In this document: positions 30,094 to 38,886 of the stretch, in pieces
Position numbering within the stretch: the stretch's first letter is position 1
Layout of the letters: every line of letters starts with the position of its first letter
NCBI GenBank assembly: GCA_900770395.1
Contig: CAAGKM010000043.1
Location: 248,001-312,000, forward strand
Direction: 5' to 3'
Length of the DNA stretch: 64,000 bases
Source: an uncultured Prevotella sp.
Lineage (GTDB): Bacteria; Bacteroidota; Bacteroidia; Bacteroidales; Bacteroidaceae
Translations under genes and position numbers: made by a program
Notes under the pieces: generated by a model
Told to the model about the DNA's origin: nothing
The model's database searches: none
The model's input: only the letters and a program-made list of their open reading frames with translations

Positions 30094-33000
30094 TTATGAG
30101 TAAATCTTTTTAATCTCCGCACCACGGTAGTAGTGGAGCAATATCTTGTCGTATTTATACCCTTTCTCGCCCATCACGGCGGCACCAATCTGGCAGAGAC
30201 CGACACCGTGGCCCCAGCCTGCGCCGATGAGCGTGAAGTGCTGCGGCACACCATCTGCCTCTTCATTATCGGTTTTCACAACAAATGCACTGCTGTAGAG
30301 ATGGGTGTCGCTGAGCACACGACGAATCTCAAGCTCCTTGCCGATGATGAGATTCTTGTTGGTGCCCTTGATGCTCAGTCGGCATATTCTGCCGCTTTTG
30401 CCTCGCTCCAATGGTGTGAGTGAGATGATGGCTCCGAAGTCCACTCCTGTTTTCTCGCTCAGCAGGCGTGACAGTTCTTCCTGGGTGTATTCCACATGCC
30501 AGCGGTAGTAGTCGGCTGTTTCTTGGTCGTAGTCGTTAAGCACCTGTCGTAGCACGTTCTTATCCTGAGTGTTGCAGAAACTCTCAGGCTCTGATAGAAT
30601 CCAGCGCTCCGCCTCGTCCTCACGGGTGAGGTCAGGCATGGCGGTGTCTGTTCCAATGGAGTCGCGCACTGCGGCAAGATAAGTCTTCGGGGTGTTCTCC
30701 CAGCAATATTGGAACTCCTCGCTCACTCCTCCGCAGCATTTGCTGAAGCGTGCGTCGCAAATCTCGTTGCCGTCCATGAGTATTCTGCCACGTGTGGCTT
30801 CTATTGCACGCTTTACGTCGGGATTGCTTGCCTTGGTTATTCCCTGATAGCGTTGGCAGTGGTCGTCGGCGCAAACGTCAAACAGTGTGTGGTCCTCACG
30901 GTCGTACCAGCGTATTATCTCATCGTCCTTTTTAATGAATGAGAAGAAGTTGTTGGTGTCTTTTTCCTTCAGACGGCTGCGCTTGTCCATCTGCGCCAGC
31001 AGCCAGCTGCGTGAGATCACTGCATGAGCCTTGAGCAGCTCCAACGACGATGTGGCAGCCATCTCACTTGATATGACGCTTTCGAGATAGTGCTCAACGG
31101 GCAGCTCGTTGATTGCCACAATCTTGTCTGCCTCCACCACAAAGCGCAGCGCTCCGAGGAATGTCTCAGTCTCCTTACGCTCCCAGTGGAAGTTGATGCC
31201 TATAGTCATATCGTAGATGCAGAACGACGCATCGTCGGTTTGTGGATGGAAGGTGAGCGAGCTGTAGAGGTTGCCGCACCACAGTATGCCGCCCTCAGAG
31301 AACTCCACGGTTTGCTCGCCCTCAATCACTGCGCCCTTTGCCATGTATGGGGCGTTGAGACGGAAGGTTATCTTTTCTGCACTCACCAGACCCACGGTCA
31401 CGTGAGGCTCCTCGTCCGTCTGCACGCTGTCGTCTTTCTCCGCATCGTGTCTTGCCTCGCTGCGTATCTTCTCTGCCACCTCTTTCGCATCCTTCTCGTC
31501 GAGCGCCACCTCTTTTAATATTGCGATGGCTTTCTCTGCGGTCATCTTGTTGAAGTCCTCATGGCGTGGGGTGATGAGCAGTCCGCACATGTCGAGTGTT
31601 CCGGGACTTATAAGTATTTTCTCATCGCCCTCGGCGTTGTAGCAGTCAGGACGGTGCTTCTTTCTCGGCAGCACCACGGTGAGTGTCTCCCGTCCGTTGC
31701 GCCATGCTATGATGTTCATCATCGGCTCGGTGTCGCAAGGCAGTTGCGGCAGTGCGTGGTAAAGCAGTCCGAACAACTCGGTGTCGCTCTCAACGGTGAG
31801 GCTCTTTATCACGAATGCGGGGCAGGGATAGTCGACAACGTACCATATTCCCTCACCATTGTCACGCTCCACCACGCTCATAAGATTGCGGCTCAGCCTC
31901 TGCCAAGCCCTCTGCAGCGGCAGCACTCCGCTGGTGCCTGCCTGGAAGTGGGCATGGTCGGGAGCCGATGCACCGCACTTGGGTCCGTTATAAAATACCA
32001 TCAGCTCAGGATATTTGTCGAGCAGACGGTGCATCTCGTCGTAGTTGCCCAATATCTGCTGCGGCTCGTGCCTCAAAGAGGGGATTGTATAGTGAACGGG
32101 TAATATCGGGAATGGATTCACAAGCAGTTCAAAACGGCTGTCGATGGGCTTTTGCGCCTGAATCTCGGGACGGTTCTTCACACACAGAAAACAGGGACGG
32201 CTCTCTATCGCCTTGCGGCTGATGCTCGCTCCCGTTGACACTATGCGTGTCGGATTATATTGCGCCACGAGTGTCACGTTGTCGTCGTGCATCTCTTTTG
32301 TCTCCACAGCCTGCAGCTCACGGTAACGCTGGCTCACCTCCTCCCACGTCTCCAACTGGCGGTTGAAGAATCGGCCGAGCGAGCTGTCAGCCATTATGTC
32401 GCCTGTGCCTTTCAGCATCTGCTGACGTGCCATAATCTCAAGCGTGCGCAGACGGTCTTTATACAGGTTATTGGCATTCACCTGCTCCACTGAGAGTGCG
32501 GCATCGCTGTTGCCTCCCCAGCGGCGGCAGAGATACAGCTCATCGTAGATTCGGCCGATGCGGTAGCGGCGTGAGAAGATGAGCCCCAAGGCATAGTCCT
32601 CGCCATAGCTTGTGTTAGGAAACTGTATCTGCCTGAGCAGAGGGGTGAAGAAGGCACGCGGCGCTCCAAGCCCGTTTATGCGCAGGGCGTTGTTCGGTCC
32701 GTTCTCCTCGGTCCACTCCTTATGGTCGATGAGTCCTGGTGGCAGGGTGTTAAGCTCGAAGTCGCACATGCGGTAAGATCCTATCACCATTGCCGCTTCT
32801 TGCTTGTAGAAGGCATCGACGATGGTTTGCAGTGTTTTGTTGCTGCTGTAGAGGTCGTCGCTGTCGAGCTGTACGGCAAAGCGCCCGCAGCGGCTGTCGT
32901 TCACCGCCACATTCCAGCAGCCTCCAATGCCAAGGTCGGTGCGCTCGGGGATGATGTGCACCAGCCGTGGGTTTTTAATAGCTTTCAGCAGGGCGGTGGT

Positions 33001-33816
33001 GTTGTCGGTGGAGTGGTTGTCCACCACAATGACATTATACTTAAAGTTGGTTGTTTGGTTGAGCGCGCTGTTCACTGCATCCACGATGGTCTTGTCGCGG
33101 TTGCGCACAGGTATCACCACCGACGCCTCCATCTCAAAGTCCTGCTCGGCAAAGTCGGGACAGGTGTAGTCGGCGGTATTTATCTTCGCTCCAATCTCCG
33201 CAAGGTGGTGGGTGGCGGCTTGCTCCATCTCTATCTGCACCTCACGGTTGGCAGGGTTCACATAGTCAAATTGTTTCTCGCCGCTCTTGCGCAGGTCGGT
33301 CTCCTCCTCAGTGTAGAGATATTCGTTGAGGTGGAGCACCATGCCCTTGCGGCTTAGGAAAAGTCTAAGGTCGTAGAGTGCGGCGTATTTGTAGTCGGCA
33401 GTGGTTTCAGAGGCATATTCCTTCAGCAAATGGCTGTCGATGATGGTCACACTGCCGTAGTCGAAGTCGTTGCGTATTGCGCCCATCTGATGGTCAATCA
33501 CGGGATGTTTCCTAAGCTCGCCCTTCTCCATGGTGTAGTAGTCGGAATACACCATTGCCGCTCCCGAGTCTCTTATCACTAAAAGCAGCCGGTCGAGCAT
33601 GCCTTGTCCCATGGCGAGGGGCGTGGGCTTTGTGTACATCAGCACATAGTCGGCATCTGCCGTCTCCGCCATCTGCTTTATGGCGGCAGTGCTGTGTATG
33701 CCGTTGTCAATGATGTGTATGTTGTTGACGGTGTTGTTTGCCTGCATGGCGGCAATGAGCCTTTCCATGTCCTCACCGTTGCCTTTTGTCAGAAAACAGT
33801 CTGTCTTGTGTCTCAT
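30094..33816 (-). CDS. Fusion protein: glycosyltransferase 2 + DUF4922 (HIT-like) + SpoIID/LytB
   Basis: 1240 aa. Residues 1 to about 215 resemble a degenerate GT-A fold (MVYSDYYTMEKGELRKHPVI). At about 230-470 there is a full family-2 glycosyltransferase (ASVVIPVRNRDKTIVDAVNS, AVQLDSDDLYSSNKT, NTSYGEDYALGLIF). At about 480-790 comes DUF4922 with PCFLCVKNRP and the HIT-type HAHFQ motif near residue 620, suggesting nucleotidyl transfer or phosphorolysis. At about 830-1240 is a SpoIID/LytB domain (INELPVEHYLESVISSEMAA, AHAVISRSWLL, GAGWGHGVGLCQIGA). No signal peptide. I know these domains as separate neighbouring genes in Bacteroides. An AmpG-like permease follows, pointing to cell-wall recycling; the pathway is inferred. 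Confidence 0.85.
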   Translation of the reverse strand: MRHKTDCFLTKGNGEDMERLIAAMQANNTVNNIHIIDNGIHSTAAIKQMAETADADYVLMYTKPTPLAMGQGMLDRLLLVIRDSGAAMVYSDYYTMEKGELRKHPVIDHQMGAIRNDFDYGSVTIIDSHLLKEYASETTADYKYAALYDLRLFLSRKGMVLHLNEYLYTEEETDLRKSGEKQFDYVNPANREVQIEMEQAATHHLAEIGAKINTADYTCPDFAEQDFEMEASVVIPVRNRDKTIVDAVNSALNQTTNFKYNVIVVDNHSTDNTTALLKAIKNPRLVHIIPERTDLGIGGCWNVAVNDSRCGRFAVQLDSDDLYSSNKTLQTIVDAFYKQEAAMVIGSYRMCDFELNTLPPGLIDHKEWTEENGPNNALRINGLGAPRAFFTPLLRQIQFPNTSYGEDYALGLIFSRRYRIGRIYDELYLCRRWGGNSDAALSVEQVNANNLYKDRLRTLEIMARQQMLKGTGDIMADSSLGRFFNRQLETWEEVSQRYRELQAVETKEMHDDNVTLVAQYNPTRIVSTGASISRKAIESRPCFLCVKNRPEIQAQKPIDSRFELLVNPFPILPVHYTIPSLRHEPQQILGNYDEMHRLLDKYPELMVFYNGPKCGASAPDHAHFQAGTSGVLPLQRAWQRLSRNLMSVVERDNGEGIWYVVDYPCPAFVIKSLTVESDTELFGLLYHALPQLPCDTEPMMNIIAWRNGRETLTVVLPRKKHRPDCYNAEGDEKILISPGTLDMCGLLITPRHEDFNKMTAEKAIAILKEVALDEKDAKEVAEKIRSEARHDAEKDDSVQTDEEPHVTVGLVSAEKITFRLNAPYMAKGAVIEGEQTVEFSEGGILWCGNLYSSLTFHPQTDDASFCIYDMTIGINFHWERKETETFLGALRFVVEADKIVAINELPVEHYLESVISSEMAATSSLELLKAHAVISRSWLLAQMDKRSRLKEKDTNNFFSFIKKDDEIIRWYDREDHTLFDVCADDHCQRYQGITKASNPDVKRAIEATRGRILMDGNEICDARFSKCCGGVSEEFQYCWENTPKTYLAAVRDSIGTDTAMPDLTREDEAERWILSEPESFCNTQDKNVLRQVLNDYDQETADYYRWHVEYTQEELSRLLSEKTGVDFGAIISLTPLERGKSGRICRLSIKGTNKNLIIGKELEIRRVLSDTHLYSSAFVVKTDNEEADGVPQHFTLIGAGWGHGVGLCQIGAAVMGEKGYKYDKILLHYYRGAEIKKIYS

Positions 33817-33819
33817 TAT

Positions 33820-35052
33820 TTATTCAGTATAGAATTTTATCAATCGTGTCAGTGCCTGCTGGCATACCTGGCAGAACACAGGATGCTCGTTGGTTCTCAT
33901 GCGGCAGTCCTCACTTCCTCGCCACACACCGTGCTCCATATATCCTCCGCCCTCATACATTCCTGCCTTGCCGCTGTCGATGAGGTTCTGCCATTTACCT
34001 GAGAAATCGTGCTTGGTGGTGATGTTAGGCTCCCATGGCTCGGTGTCGCTGAAATACATCGGGTCATTATCTGTGTAGGCATACTCGTCGGCAAGTCCTC
34101 CAAAACTGTGCCCGAACTCATGCACCACCACAGGGCGGAAATGCTTGCCGCGGGTGTAGCTCAGGTTGTATGAGTTGTATATTCCGCCGCCACCGTAAGT
34201 GTCGGTGTTCACCAATATGATGATGTGCTCGTATGGCACGCCGGCGAGCACGTCGTGCAGTCGCTTCAGGTGGAGCGTGGTGAGATAGCGGTCGCTGTAG
34301 AAAGTGTCGAAATGCGAGCCGAGAGCGGTGCTTTTCCACTCTCCCTTGCGTGGCACGCTGGTGCCGCTGTTCTCTGATACCGACTTCACCGCCACCACGT
34401 TGAAGCGGTCCTTCATTGTTTTGAAAGGCTCGTGGGCGAACGTCGCCTCGTTGGCGGTTTCCACATCTTTCAGAAACTGCGGCATCTCCGCCTCGGTGTA
34501 TCCCTCAGCCACGTAGGCTATCTTGATGCACTTGTCGGGATTCGCAGCCCTGAGCACGGTCTCGTATGGTGTACGGTCGTTTTCGTTGCCGATTGTCTTG
34601 ATAAGTATGTCGCGTGGGTCCACGGTGTGCGTGGTCTCTGCCATCACCTTTTCGTGATAGTCCTTTATCCTCACAGTTATGTTTACCTTATGCTTGGGGA
34701 ATGGCACGAGAAATACGTTCTCAAATGATTTTGGTGTGGTCTTCGACTCATCGGTGCTGAGCCATTCCTGAAACAGAGTGGAGAACGAGTGGCGGTAGAT
34801 TGCCTCACCGCTCTTGGCATCTTTTACTGTTATGTCGCCATTGCCGGCAAGTGGCAGCTCACCAAGATGCTGTCGGCGCCCATACCAGTGCGCGCTCTTG
34901 CAGAGCTGGTCAACATATATAGCCTGCTTGCTGCGGTCGCCTGCAAACACATAGTCGAGTCTTAGGGTAGAGTCACAAAAATGCTCATTGAAATTCTGTG
35001 CGCTTGCGCCCAGCGCCATCATTGCAAAGAGTGAGAGAAATGTCTTTTTCAT
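33820..35052 (-). CDS. Secreted M64 family (IgA-peptidase-like) metalloprotease
   Basis: 410 aa with signal peptide MKKTFLSLFAMMALGASA. The N-terminal domain has beta-sandwich character. The peptidase domain starts near residue 180 (IKIAYVAEGYTEAEMPQFLK) and contains VVHEFGHSFGGLADEYAY, the zinc motif HExxHxxxGxxD of family M64. Named after Clostridium IgA1 protease, but specificity in Bacteroidetes is unknown. Only 3 bp separate it from the fusion gene, so they are probably co-transcribed. Confidence 0.9.
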   Translation of the reverse strand: MKKTFLSLFAMMALGASAQNFNEHFCDSTLRLDYVFAGDRSKQAIYVDQLCKSAHWYGRRQHLGELPLAGNGDITVKDAKSGEAIYRHSFSTLFQEWLSTDESKTTPKSFENVFLVPFPKHKVNITVRIKDYHEKVMAETTHTVDPRDILIKTIGNENDRTPYETVLRAANPDKCIKIAYVAEGYTEAEMPQFLKDVETANEATFAHEPFKTMKDRFNVVAVKSVSENSGTSVPRKGEWKSTALGSHFDTFYSDRYLTTLHLKRLHDVLAGVPYEHIIILVNTDTYGGGGIYNSYNLSYTRGKHFRPVVVHEFGHSFGGLADEYAYTDNDPMYFSDTEPWEPNITTKHDFSGKWQNLIDSGKAGMYEGGGYMEHGVWRGSEDCRMRTNEHPVFCQVCQQALTRLIKFYTE

Positions 35053-35098
35053 TATGTTGTGTAGTTGTGCTTTTTGATTGTTATAGTGCTGTTGTGGT

Positions 35099-35845
35099 TT
35101 ATCTTATGGTTGGGCTACCGTTGCTTACAGGTGGAATCGACCACCATCCGTTGTCGGGCGCAAACTGTTTGTCAACCGACAGCGTGATACTGAAGTTCTT
35201 GTTCACGTTATATTTCACTGCTGCGCCGATTCTGTCGCCTAATGCGTTCATGTCGTAAAGAGAGTAGGGGATGTAGTTGCTGCTTGCTATTGACTTCTGC
35301 CCGTAGATGTATGCCTCCCAGTGCTCGTTGAATCTGTAGCCGAGCACCGCCGACAGTCCTGCGTCACGGTAGGTGTCGTGTCCCCAATAAGTGTTGTTGA
35401 AATATCCTCCCACCGCTAAAGAAAGATTTTTTGACAGCGGCATGGCATACATTGCGGCAATATTTTGATTGAATCCGGCACCGTGGCGGGCATGCTTGCC
35501 AAACTGTGCAAACACAGATGCCCCCATACTTACGTTCAATCCCTTGTGCAGCTCCCAGTTGTCCCAACCCATGCCGCCGTACATCGGGTACATGCCATAC
35601 CAGCGATAGAGCGGCGGCTGCACCTGTCCTAAATAGTTAAGGCGTGGCAGTGCTAATGAGTCTATTGTGGCTGTTGGCTCTATCGGCTCTGCTGTCAGAT
35701 TTGGGGCGGCAGGCTCCATGATTGTCTCATGTGCCGAAATTGTGTTTTCGGGCATCACTTCCACCTGCTTTTTTATTTCTTGGGCATTGGCGGAAGCAAT
35801 CCCTCCCGCCAATGTCATTATCAATATTCCGTATCTGATGTTCAT
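35099..35845 (-). CDS. Probable outer-membrane protein, 248 aa
   Basis: Signal peptide MNIRYGILIMTLAGGIASANA, a Pro/Ala/Thr linker, then about 150 residues of strands (WELHKGLNVSMGASVFAQFG, KNLSLAVGGYFNNTYWG, GLSAVLGYRFNEHWEAYIYG, IGAAVKYNVNKNFSITLSVD). This looks like a small eight-stranded beta-barrel. Function unknown. It lies between the SIMPL and M64 genes on the same strand. Confidence 0.72.
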   Translation of the reverse strand: MNIRYGILIMTLAGGIASANAQEIKKQVEVMPENTISAHETIMEPAAPNLTAEPIEPTATIDSLALPRLNYLGQVQPPLYRWYGMYPMYGGMGWDNWELHKGLNVSMGASVFAQFGKHARHGAGFNQNIAAMYAMPLSKNLSLAVGGYFNNTYWGHDTYRDAGLSAVLGYRFNEHWEAYIYGQKSIASSNYIPYSLYDMNALGDRIGAAVKYNVNKNFSITLSVDKQFAPDNGWWSIPPVSNGSPTIR

Positions 35846-35863
35846 TCTGTTGATTGATGATGG

Positions 35864-36562
35864 TTAGTCTTTCAGCGAGTATGTCACCGTTGTCACTACT
35901 CTCACCTTTTTAATATAAGGTGTGTTGGCATCGCGGTCATCGATTGAGAACTGTCCCTGGTCGGCACGCATAATCTTGTTTATCTTGCTGTTGCTGTTTT
36001 CAGCAAACTTCTCGGCAGTTGTCTGCGCGTTCTTTATCGCCTCCTGCATCATCTCAGGCTTCATCTGCTGGAACGACACGTACTCATACTGTATTCTGTT
36101 CTCATAGTCGCCGGCAATCACAGCCACACCTTGTTTCAGCAGCTCTCCCTGACGGGCAATGATGCCGCGCACCAATTTCACGTTGCGCGATGTCACAGTC
36201 ACAGTTGATGTGATGTTGTAACGGTATGTGTTTATCTGCTGGTTATATTGGTTGGCGTTCATGTCAATCACCGTCGGGGCGTTCACCTCAATCTCGCTTT
36301 CCTTCACGCCGTTCTTGATGAGGAAAGCCTTGATTTTGCCTGTGGTGGCATTGATGTTGCTGTAGAGCGTTGCAAGGTCGTTGCCCAGTTCTTTGGTCTG
36401 TATAGGCCACGTCACCTTGTCGGCCTCAACTTCCTTCTCTGCCAGTCCCTTCACTGTCACTTGGCGGTCTTTTTCTGCAAAGTCGTCAATTCCCCATTTA
36501 ATACACACTCCAAGAATGATGATTCCCACTGCCAGTATTGCAGCCTCTTTGATTCTGTTCAT
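35864..36562 (-). CDS. SIMPL domain (DUF541) protein
   Basis: 232 aa with one N-terminal membrane helix (AAILAVGIIILGVCIKWGI) that anchors or exports it. It shows the SIMPL pattern: RQVTVKGLAEKEVEADKVTW, TATTGKIKAFLIKNGVKESE and MQEAIKNAQTTAEKFAENSN. The family (Oxidative stress defence/BP26 type) forms periplasmic oligomers of unclear function. The promoter box TAATTTTG is at 36632-36639; a 7-bp hairpin ATACCCTTCAGGGTAT (36605-36620) lies in the leader. Confidence 0.88.
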   Translation of the reverse strand: MNRIKEAAILAVGIIILGVCIKWGIDDFAEKDRQVTVKGLAEKEVEADKVTWPIQTKELGNDLATLYSNINATTGKIKAFLIKNGVKESEIEVNAPTVIDMNANQYNQQINTYRYNITSTVTVTSRNVKLVRGIIARQGELLKQGVAVIAGDYENRIQYEYVSFQQMKPEMMQEAIKNAQTTAEKFAENSNSKINKIMRADQGQFSIDDRDANTPYIKKVRVVTTVTYSLKD

Positions 36563-36631
36563 AATCTTGTCCCTTTCTTTTTTGTTGTTATTGTTTTAGA
36601 TAGCATACCCTTCAGGGTATTATTTTAGATG

Positions 36632-36639
36632 CAAAATTA
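36632..36639 (-). promoter_or_regulatory. -7 box for the SIMPL gene
   Basis: TAATTTTG on the minus strand. The short perfect hairpin at 36605-36620 would lie near the 5' end of the transcript. Confidence 0.5.
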
Positions 36640-36728
36640 CAAAAATAAAACCACACTGCGCCATCTTTTCGCAAATAATATAACTTTTTATTGTTTTTTG
36701 TATTCTAAAATAAAAACAACCCCACACT

Positions 36729-37409
36729 TCACAGTTCGCACTCCACACCCAACACTTTCAGTATGTTCCCCTCCACTTTGAACCTTACATTGCTGTTGCG
36801 GAAAGCCATTCCGTAGACTCTGTCCTCTGAGTCATGATATTGCGGACGGGGATCCTGTTGAAGAACCTCACGCAGTACGGTGAGGTCCTCCGATGATAGC
36901 CTTTCCGCCACATTCTGTGGAATATCAACCTTTAGAGTCTCCCATTTATCGGTGTCAACAAAGCCGCTGCGTGCCTCGGCGTGACTGTCGGTAAAGGTTA
37001 TATAAGGTTTGATGTCGTATATCGGTGTGCCGTCCATAAGGTCGGCGCCAGCTACTTTTATTATTGGTCCGCCTTCGGTTGTTACGTCAACTTCCAGCAG
37101 TCTCACCGATGACAGCGCAAGATTGTTTGGCCGGAATGACGACCGGCTTGCAAACACTCCCACATGCTTGTTGCCGCCAAGTCTTGGCGGTCGCACCATG
37201 AGATGTTTTTTTGCGTCAACATTCTCGGAGAATCCCCATATCAGCCACAGGTAGTCAAAGTTCTCCATTCCCCTCACTGCATCCTCGTTGCGGTATTCGT
37301 TACAAAAGTGTATCTCGCCGACAAGACTGCCGGCAATTCCGCTTTGGCGCGGTATGCCGAACTTGCCTGTGAGCGGTGAGTGAAAATATGCTATCGGTTG
37401 TATATCCAT
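36729..37409 (-). CDS. trmO: tRNA (t6A37) N6-methyltransferase
   Basis: 226 aa, TrmO/TsaA family, which methylates N6-threonylcarbamoyladenosine 37 of threonine tRNA using SAM. The N-terminal barrel starts QPIAYFHSPLTGKFGIPRQS. Further motifs are LWLIWGFSENVDAKKHLMVR, FRPNNLALSSVRL and DLMDGTPIYDIKPYI. Residues from about 165 form the C-terminal domain. The first 40 codons and the leader are duplicated at 39588-39830. A hairpin with a U-tract lies between its -7 box and start. Confidence 0.92.
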   Translation of the reverse strand: MDIQPIAYFHSPLTGKFGIPRQSGIAGSLVGEIHFCNEYRNEDAVRGMENFDYLWLIWGFSENVDAKKHLMVRPPRLGGNKHVGVFASRSSFRPNNLALSSVRLLEVDVTTEGGPIIKVAGADLMDGTPIYDIKPYITFTDSHAEARSGFVDTDKWETLKVDIPQNVAERLSSEDLTVLREVLQQDPRPQYHDSEDRVYGMAFRNSNVRFKVEGNILKVLGVECEL

Positions 37410-37538
37410 TTGCTCTGTGATTTACTACATAAAAAGCCATCCCCGTTATGTGGGGATGGCTGCAAAATTAGTCATTTTTTATCATTCCGCCAAGTTTTTC
37501 AGCAAGAATCTATATAGGCAAGTCATAACTCAAACTTA
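37291..37538. repeat. Direct repeat copy 1 (native trmO 5' end)
   Basis: From GCGGTATTCGTTACAAAAG to CATAACTCAAA. Nearly identical (a handful of substitutions plus one inserted/deleted base at two sites) to 39588-39830. The two copies bracket about 2.05 kb of toxin-locus debris. Confidence 0.9.
37431..37470 (-). promoter_or_regulatory. trmO -7 box with adjacent terminator-like hairpin
   Basis: TAATTTTG (37463-37470) is followed at once on the minus strand by AGCCATCCCC/GGGGATGGCT (37435-37461) and TTTTT. The hairpin could end an upstream transcript or attenuate trmO. The same arrangement is present in the duplicate near 39725-39765. Confidence 0.55.
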
Positions 37539-37544
37539 CCACAA

Positions 37545-37668
37545 CTAAAAGTTGGTTTTCACCGCAAACAGGAACTGGTCGATGAATATCTGCTTGAACG
37601 CGGCGATATTGTTCTGCTCATAGAACATCAGCATGGCCTTCTTGCAATATTTCTATCTCTGTTGTCAT
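37545..37668 (-). pseudogene. Remnant of a small regulator/Fic-like gene
   Basis: A start (MTTEIEILQEG, ATG 37666-37668) runs into a different frame that reads KKAMLMFYEQNNIAAFKQIF then IDQFLFAVKTNF and TAG at 37545. The last part resembles C-termini I associate with Bacteroidetes Fic proteins, but this is a weak call. A frameshift or internal deletion joined the two ends. The intact promoter and operator-like repeats upstream (37682-37768) survive. Confidence 0.4.
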
Positions 37669-37681
37669 ATCGAAAACTCTT

Positions 37682-37768
37682 AATCGGGACAAAGATACTG
37701 TTTTTTTGCCGAAAAACGGGTCAAGTTGTCCCGATTTTTAAGTTTATTTGACCGTTTTTGTCCCGATT
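37682..37768 (-). promoter_or_regulatory. Operator-like repeats TTGTCCCGATT around a promoter
   Basis: TTGTCCCGATT occurs at 37726-37736 and 37758-37768, and inverted at 37682-37692. The inverted copy overlaps a minus-strand -7 box, TATCTTTG (37690-37697). The layout suggests autoregulation of the gene now reduced to the remnant at 37545-37668. Confidence 0.55.
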
Positions 37769-38200
37769 AGGAAATTTTGGGGCAAAACGTGGGTAGCCTA
37801 AGAAGAAAAAAGCATTACCTTAGCAGTCGGAAATATTTGCAATAATTCCGACCTGAATTTCAGTTAAAATCATTGTTGCAAGCTCATCCTAATGTCAATG
37901 TTGCGGCGATGGGGGACAACAGAATAGGAAACGAACACTTTGGAAATAAGGCAATATCCCCAATTAGTTTTATTGCTGATTTTATTTTGAGTATATAATA
38001 GGGCTTCTTCGCCAGTTCCACATATAAGTCGATTTGGGAATAACCCAATAAAAAGCGTTCATTGATAGTCAGGGGACGCTTTTTATTATACATAGTACGT
38101 TATACACGAAACCGTTGTTATCCACTTGCAGGGTGGTTGACCTCCGTGCGGCGGTCGCCAATGTCGTAAATGGATGTCGTCATGTTGCCCTTGACATTTT
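37769..38200. other. Gap of about 430 bp with no confident gene
   Basis: Contains AAAAAGCGT/ACGCTTTTT (about 38050-38085), a terminator-like inverted repeat lying inside a doubtful 69-codon minus-strand frame (37884-38093). The segment 38115-38190 is GC-richer and may be old Rhs-locus debris, but I cannot read a family from it. Confidence 0.4.
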
Positions 38201-38614
38201 TTACATTGTTCGAATATCATTGTTAAGTTCTTTTCTCCATATTAGAGTACCAATAATCGGAAAGATAATAGTGAACAATAAAGCAGCTTTGGCATACCCC
38301 ACAGGCAAGTAATCTCCTTCAAAAAAAAGATAATCAGTTTTTGAAGAATAGTATAATTTAGGAAAATCCCCAGACTTTATCTTGTCCAAAATTCGATCTC
38401 CCGTATGTAATACATATTGTTTTGATTTATAGGTTATAAGAATTGTATTTGAACTCTTATAGTTACTTTTTTCCTTAAATCCATTATATGTGTAACCAGT
38501 AATAGGCTCCTGTGTTTTTTCTATATAATTGCCGTATAAATGGCATAGATACAAAACAAGAGTTAAAACTGATCCTGTGCAAAAAATTGTTTTAAATAAT
38601 GTTTTAATCTTCAT
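38201..38614 (-). CDS. Small membrane protein, probable orphan immunity protein
   Basis: 137 aa with two hydrophobic helices: IFCTGSVLTLVLYLCHLYG near the N-terminus and GYAKAALLFTIIFPIIGTLI near the C-terminus. Between them is an about 70-residue exposed domain (TILITYKSKQYVLHTGDRIL). It lies directly after an Rhs-core fragment, in the position usually held by the immunity gene of a polymorphic toxin. AT-rich codon use. Family not recognised; the immunity role is inferred from context. Confidence 0.5.
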   Translation of the reverse strand: MKIKTLFKTIFCTGSVLTLVLYLCHLYGNYIEKTQEPITGYTYNGFKEKSNYKSSNTILITYKSKQYVLHTGDRILDKIKSGDFPKLYYSSKTDYLFFEGDYLPVGYAKAALLFTIIFPIIGTLIWRKELNNDIRTM

Positions 38615-38618
38615 TTTC

Positions 38619-38885
38619 TTATGATTTTATAATAGTGTTAAAAAGGTGACCGTTGAACTGCACGTTGTCCTGGGGCAGATGCTGGCTCTTGGAAGTGATG
38701 CGATGCATGTTGTCATAGCCCATAGCGAGGGTGTAGGACGCGGACTTGCTGTCTGCTCCCGTGTCTGTACCCGTTGCTGAAGCAAGACCGTTACAGTCCG
38801 TCGTAGGTATAGGCGTGCGACATCTTGCCGCCGGCGTTACCGCTGGAAGGAAGCGAGGCGTTGTTAGCCAGCGAGAGGACATTGA
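38619..38885 (-). pseudogene. Fragment of an Rhs-repeat toxin core (frameshifted)
   Basis: Reading on the minus strand: NVLSLANNASLPSSGNAGGK then MSHAYTYDGL, a frameshift, then GLASATGTDTGADSKSASYT and LAMGYDNMHRITSKSQHLPQ DNVQFNG. YDxxxR-type repeats of this kind are the Rhs/YD core found just before toxin tips. After QFNG only nine unrelated residues remain, so the toxin domain has been lost. GC-rich compared with its AT-rich neighbours, as usual for Rhs core against tip/immunity. Confidence 0.8.
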
Positions 38886-38886
38886 T

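Noticed and set aside
37884..38093. 69-aa minus-strand frame
   Set aside because: Its first codons lie in a terminator-like inverted repeat (AAAAAGCGT/ACGCTTTTT) and no homology could be recognised.
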